Assembly: GCA_044221805.1 (NCBI GenBank)
Contig: JBGAOK010000074.1
Coordinates: forward strand, 1 to 17,449
Direction of reading: 5' to 3'
DNA: 17,449 nt
Source: Meridianimarinicoccus sp044221805
Lineage (GTDB): Bacteria > Pseudomonadota > Alphaproteobacteria > Rhodobacterales > Rhodobacteraceae
Within the stretch, counting starts at the first letter, position 1. Each line of letters opens with the position of its first letter. A program made the translations under genes and the position numbers. The notes beneath the pieces are model-generated. The model saw only the letters and a program-made list of their open reading frames with translations, searched no databases and was not told the DNA's origin. Of the stretch, positions 14,538 through 17,449 are shown one piece after another.

Positions 14538-16445
14538 ATGACCTACGCCGAAGTCTATGGCCGCTGGAAAACCGACCCTGATGCCTTCTGGATGGAGGCC
14601 GCCCAGAAGATCGACTGGGCACGGCAGCCGACCAAGGCATTGTTCGACGAGAATGCCCCGCTTTACGAGTGGTTCTCGGACGGGCTGGTCAACACCTGCT
14701 GGAACGCTGTCGACCGCCACGTGGAAGCCGGAAACGGCGACCGCATCGCCATCATCCATGACAGCCCGGTGACCCATTCGGTCCACAAGATCACCTACCG
14801 CGAATTGCGCGACCGGGTGGCGTCGCTGGCCGGGGCGCTGAAGGCGAAAGGCGTCGAAAAGGGCGACCGCGTCATCATCTACATGCCGATGATCCCCGAG
14901 GCGGTCGAGGCGATGCTGGCCTGCTCGCGGATCGGGGCGATCCACTCGGTGGTGTTCGGCGGCTTCGCGGCGCACGAACTGGCGGTGCGGATCGACGATG
15001 CCAAGCCGAAATGCATGATCGCCGCCTCCTGCGGGATCGAGCCGGGCCGCGTGGTGCATTACAAGCCGCTGCTGGACGGCGCGCTGGCCGCGGCCGAGCA
15101 CAAGCCCGACTTCTGCGTGATCTTCCAGCGCGAGCAGGAAGTGGCGCATCTGGAGGAAGGCCGCGACTTTGCCTGGCACAGCTTCCAGTACGGCGTCGAG
15201 CCGGCCGACTGCGTGCCGGTCGAAGGCAACCACCCGGCCTACATCCTTTATACCTCGGGCACGACCGGCGCGCCCAAGGGGGTGATCCGTGCCACCGGCG
15301 GCCATCTGGTGGCGTTGGAATGGACCATGACCAACATCTACGCCATGAAACCGGGCGAAGTGTTCTGGGCCGCCTCGGACGTGGGCTGGGTGGTGGGGCA
15401 TTCCTATATCTGCTACGCGCCGCTGCTCCACGGCTGCACCACCATCGTGTTCGAGGGCAAGCCGGTCGGCACGCCCGACCCGGGCACCTTCTGGCGGGTG
15501 ATCCGCGACCACGACGTCAAGGTCCTGTTCACCGCGCCGACGGCGATCCGGGCGATCCGCCGCGAGGATCCGGACGGCAGCTTCCACACCAAGTACGATA
15601 CCAGCGGCCTGCGCGCGCTGTTCCTGGCCGGAGAACGCGCCGACCCGGACACGATCAAATGGGCGCAGGCCCTGCTGGGCGTGCCGGTGATCGACCACTG
15701 GTGGCAGACCGAGACCGGCTATGCCATCGCCGCCAACCCGATGGGGATCGAGGCGCTGCCGGTGAAGATCGGCTCGCCGTCGGTCGCCATGCCGGGCTAC
15801 GAGGTCCACATCCTCGACGAGGCCGGCCACGAGGTGGCGCCGGGCCAGCTGGGCGCCATCGCCATCAAGCTGCCGCTGCCGCCGGGCACCCTGCCGGGGC
15901 TGTGGAATGCCGAGGCGCGCTTCCGCAAGAGCTATCTCGATCACTTCCCCGGCTATTACGAGACCGGCGATGCGGGCATGAAGGACGAGGACGGCTATCT
16001 CTACATCATGGCGCGCACCGATGACGTGATCAACGTCGCCGGCCACCGCCTGTCCACCGGCGCGATGGAGGAGGTGCTGACCTCGCACCCGGACGTGGCG
16101 GAATGCGCCGTGATCGGCGTGGCGGACGAGCTGAAGGGCCAGCTGCCGATGGGCTTCCTGTGCATCTCGAAGGGCGTCGACCGCGCCCCCGAGGCGATCA
16201 TCAAGGAATGCGTCAAGCTGGTGCGCGACCAGATCGGCCCGGTGGCCGCCTTCAAGCTGGCGCTGGTGGTCGACCGGCTACCGAAGACCCGTTCGGGCAA
16301 GATCCTGCGCGGCACCATGGCGAAGATCGCCGATGGCGAGACGTACAAGATGCCGGCAACCATCGACGATCCCGCGATCCTGGACGAGCTGCGGGCGGCG
16401 CTGAAGTCGATCGGCTTCGCCAAGGCGACCACGCCGGCCGACTGA
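14538..16445 (+). CDS. prpE: Propionate--CoA ligase (propionyl-CoA synthetase)
   Basis: This AMP-forming acyl-CoA synthetase activates propionate via propionyl-AMP. The 635-residue product has the ATP-binding loop YTSGTTGAPKG (239-248), the WWQTETG motif, YYETGDAG (D478), TDDVINVAGHRLSTG, and the catalytic, acetylation-prone lysine in RSGKILRG (K588). I assign PrpE rather than acetyl-CoA synthetase because of SCGIEPGRVVHYKPLL (about 163-180), VFWAASDVGWVVGHSYICYAP, FEGKPVGTPDPGTFWRV and KLPLPPGTLPGLWN, which match PrpE/ACSS3-type enzymes. Activity on acetate as well is possible. The ATG at 14538 follows GGGAGGAG; the upstream in-frame ATG at 14484 lacks one. It is monocistronic by layout and convergent with nadK. 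Confidence 0.9.
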   Translation: MTYAEVYGRWKTDPDAFWMEAAQKIDWARQPTKALFDENAPLYEWFSDGLVNTCWNAVDRHVEAGNGDRIAIIHDSPVTHSVHKITYRELRDRVASLAGALKAKGVEKGDRVIIYMPMIPEAVEAMLACSRIGAIHSVVFGGFAAHELAVRIDDAKPKCMIAASCGIEPGRVVHYKPLLDGALAAAEHKPDFCVIFQREQEVAHLEEGRDFAWHSFQYGVEPADCVPVEGNHPAYILYTSGTTGAPKGVIRATGGHLVALEWTMTNIYAMKPGEVFWAASDVGWVVGHSYICYAPLLHGCTTIVFEGKPVGTPDPGTFWRVIRDHDVKVLFTAPTAIRAIRREDPDGSFHTKYDTSGLRALFLAGERADPDTIKWAQALLGVPVIDHWWQTETGYAIAANPMGIEALPVKIGSPSVAMPGYEVHILDEAGHEVAPGQLGAIAIKLPLPPGTLPGLWNAEARFRKSYLDHFPGYYETGDAGMKDEDGYLYIMARTDDVINVAGHRLSTGAMEEVLTSHPDVAECAVIGVADELKGQLPMGFLCISKGVDRAPEAIIKECVKLVRDQIGPVAAFKLALVVDRLPKTRSGKILRGTMAKIADGETYKMPATIDDPAILDELRAALKSIGFAKATTPAD

Positions 16446-16475
16446 TCCGCCGAGTGACCCAAGGTGCGCCGCACC

Positions 16476-16504
16476 GGCGGGCGGGGCTGCATTCCCCGCC
16501 CGCC
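16476..16504. terminator. Bidirectional terminator hairpin between prpE and nadK
   Basis: GGCGGGCGGGG (16476-16486) and CCCCGCCCGCC (16494-16504) form a perfect 11-bp stem with the 7-nt loop CTGCATT, 31 bp after the prpE stop and 70 bp beyond the nadK stop. The two genes converge, so it is well placed to end both transcripts. No T-tract follows on either strand, as is common in very GC-rich genomes. Confidence 0.75.
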
Positions 16505-16573
16505 CCACCGAGCCGGTCCTGTGGCCCTACCCTGTGCCCGACCCCAGCGCCCGCCGCAGCCCGGCGACAGGGG

Positions 16574-17395
16574 TCAGACGAACTGTTCGCTGAGCAGCCG
16601 TTCCTCGAGCCCGTGGCCCGGGTCGAACATCAGCCGGTGGCGGACCCGCGGCTCGCTCTCGATCTCGACCCAGTGGACATGGGGAACCGACCGGCTGTCC
16701 GCATCGGCCATCACCGGGCGTTTGTCCGGGTCGAGCACGTCGAAGCGCACCTTCGCCCCCTTCGGCAGCAGGGCCCCGCGCCAGCGCCGGGGCCGGAACG
16801 CCGCCATGGCGGTCAGGGCCAGCACATCCGAGCCGATCGGCAGGATCGGCCCATGGGCGGAATAGTTGTAGGCGGTCGAGCCCGCGGGGGTCGAGACCAG
16901 CGCCCCGTCCGCCACCAGCGCCGCCATGCGCTCCCGCCCGTTGACGGTGATGCGCAGCTTCGCCGCCTGGGGGCCCGCGCGCAGCAGGGAGACCTCGTTG
17001 ATGGCGAGCGCCTCGATCATCGTCCCGTCCGCCAGCGTCGCGCGCATGCGCAAGGGGTGGATCACCGCCTCCTCCGCGGCGGCGAGCCGGGCGGGCAGCC
17101 ACTCCTCGGAATATTCGTTCATGAGAAAGCCGACGGTGCCGCGGTTCATGCCGTAGACCGGCAGGCTGAGGCCCTGGGTGGCGTGGAGCGTCGAGAGCAT
17201 CAGCCCGTCGCCCCCGAGCGCCACGATCACGTCGGCCATGCCGAGGGGGGCCTGGCCGTGGCGATGCACCAGCCGCGCCCGCGCCTCCTCGGCGATGTCG
17301 ACCCCGCTCGACACGAAATGGATGTTGTGGAAGGCCAATGCGGGGTCCCGGGGCTGTTGGTCCGCGAGAGTGGCCCGGCGGCTCAAGGAATTCAA
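16574..17395 (-). CDS. nadK: NAD kinase
   Basis: NadK phosphorylates NAD+ to NADP+. The product has ADVIVALGGDGLMLSTLHATQ with the catalytic GGDG (61-64), YGMNRGTVGFLMNEY, the INEVSLLR segment (N133, E134), the signature DGALVSTPAGSTAYNYSAHGP (about 163-183), and FRPRRWRGALLP followed by PVMADADSRSV. The start is unsure. TTG 17395 gives 273 residues, and TTG 17338 (leading to AFHNIHFVSSG) gives 254, closer to the roughly 250-residue Rhodobacterales enzymes. Neither has a clear Shine-Dalgarno, and the frame stays open to the right edge of the window. It converges on prpE with a shared terminator hairpin. Confidence 0.9.
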   Translation of the reverse strand: MNSLSRRATLADQQPRDPALAFHNIHFVSSGVDIAEEARARLVHRHGQAPLGMADVIVALGGDGLMLSTLHATQGLSLPVYGMNRGTVGFLMNEYSEEWLPARLAAAEEAVIHPLRMRATLADGTMIEALAINEVSLLRAGPQAAKLRITVNGRERMAALVADGALVSTPAGSTAYNYSAHGPILPIGSDVLALTAMAAFRPRRWRGALLPKGAKVRFDVLDPDKRPVMADADSRSVPHVHWVEIESEPRVRHRLMFDPGHGLEERLLSEQFV

Positions 17396-17449
17396 GATGG
17401 CGCGGCCCGGGGGGACCCGAGCGCCGCCTCGTCTCGGCCGGGGTTCCCC
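17396..17449. other. Right edge, upstream of nadK
   Basis: The last 54 bp are very GC-rich. The nadK frame has no stop codon here, so a start beyond the window cannot be excluded. An ATG at 17397 on the plus strand opens a frame to the edge, but 17 codons are too few to judge. I see no promoter. Confidence 0.3.

Noticed and set aside
14242..14541. A 99-codon plus-strand frame ending over the prpE start as ATGA
   Set aside because: Overlap looks like coupling, but there is no ribosome binding site or recognisable protein, and the frame covers GC dyads and the candidate regulatory site.
14409..16088. A 559-codon minus-strand frame opposite prpE
   Set aside because: Antisense shadow; PrpE motifs on the plus strand are complete.
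14538..16445. Acetyl-CoA synthetase (acs) as the identity of this gene
   Set aside because: The SCGIEPGR, GKPVGTPDPGTFW and KLPLPPGTLPGLWN segments fit propionyl-CoA synthetase better, although substrate range cannot be proven from sequence.
1..17449. CRISPR arrays, insertion sequences, tRNA or rRNA genes
   Set aside because: I looked on both strands and saw no regularly spaced repeats, transposase motifs, terminal inverted repeats or tRNA-like cloverleaf sequences.

Overview
The window is very GC-rich with strong G/C third-position bias, and its proteins look like those of Rhodobacterales (Paracoccaceae, Alphaproteobacteria). Pointers are a PntA N-terminus of the Rhodobacter type, an NAD kinase and a small SPOR protein with a Rhodobacterales flavour, and an E3 enzyme with its own lipoyl domain. 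It is a chromosomal, mostly housekeeping metabolic region. I see no mobile element, CRISPR array, tRNA or rRNA, and no convincing undescribed multi-gene system.

Layout. (1) Positions 1-6002, minus strand: a pyruvate dehydrogenase operon read right to left, aceE (homodimeric E1), aceF (E2), lpd (lipoyl-E3 fusion), then the start of pntA, which runs off the left edge. (2) Positions 6003-6588: a 586-bp spacer with the aceE upstream region, several short dyads and one doubtful small ORF. (3) Positions 6589-11642, minus strand: a tightly packed nucleoside-salvage operon, cdd, deoA, deoB, add, upp and a secreted SPOR-domain protein, with 4-8 bp overlaps at most junctions. (4) Positions 11643-11846: a divergent promoter region, followed by plus-strand maeB (NADP-malic enzyme with a phosphotransacetylase-like domain), a repeat-rich spacer, and prpE (propionyl-CoA synthetase). 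(5) A strong bidirectional terminator hairpin, then convergent nadK (NAD kinase) reaching the right edge.

How the genes fit together. The nucleoside operon deaminates cytidine and adenosine, splits pyrimidine deoxynucleosides, converts deoxyribose-1-phosphate to the 5-phosphate and recovers uracil as UMP. PrpE activates propionate. In many alphaproteobacteria propionyl-CoA enters the TCA cycle at succinyl-CoA, so MaeB would then supply pyruvate from malate and PDH would supply acetyl-CoA. PntA, MaeB and NadK all bear on NADP(H) supply. This pathway link is inference from gene content.

The main oddities are these. deoA as given needs six frame changes to read through. lpd has one frame break in its Ala/Pro linker. 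The lipoyl domains of E2 and E3 are near-duplicates. Codon use switches abruptly inside pntA. Spaced GCAAA/TTTGC dyads upstream of maeB and prpE resemble binding sites of short-chain acyl-CoA-responsive (ScfR/PccR-type) regulators. The frame breaks may be sequencing errors.
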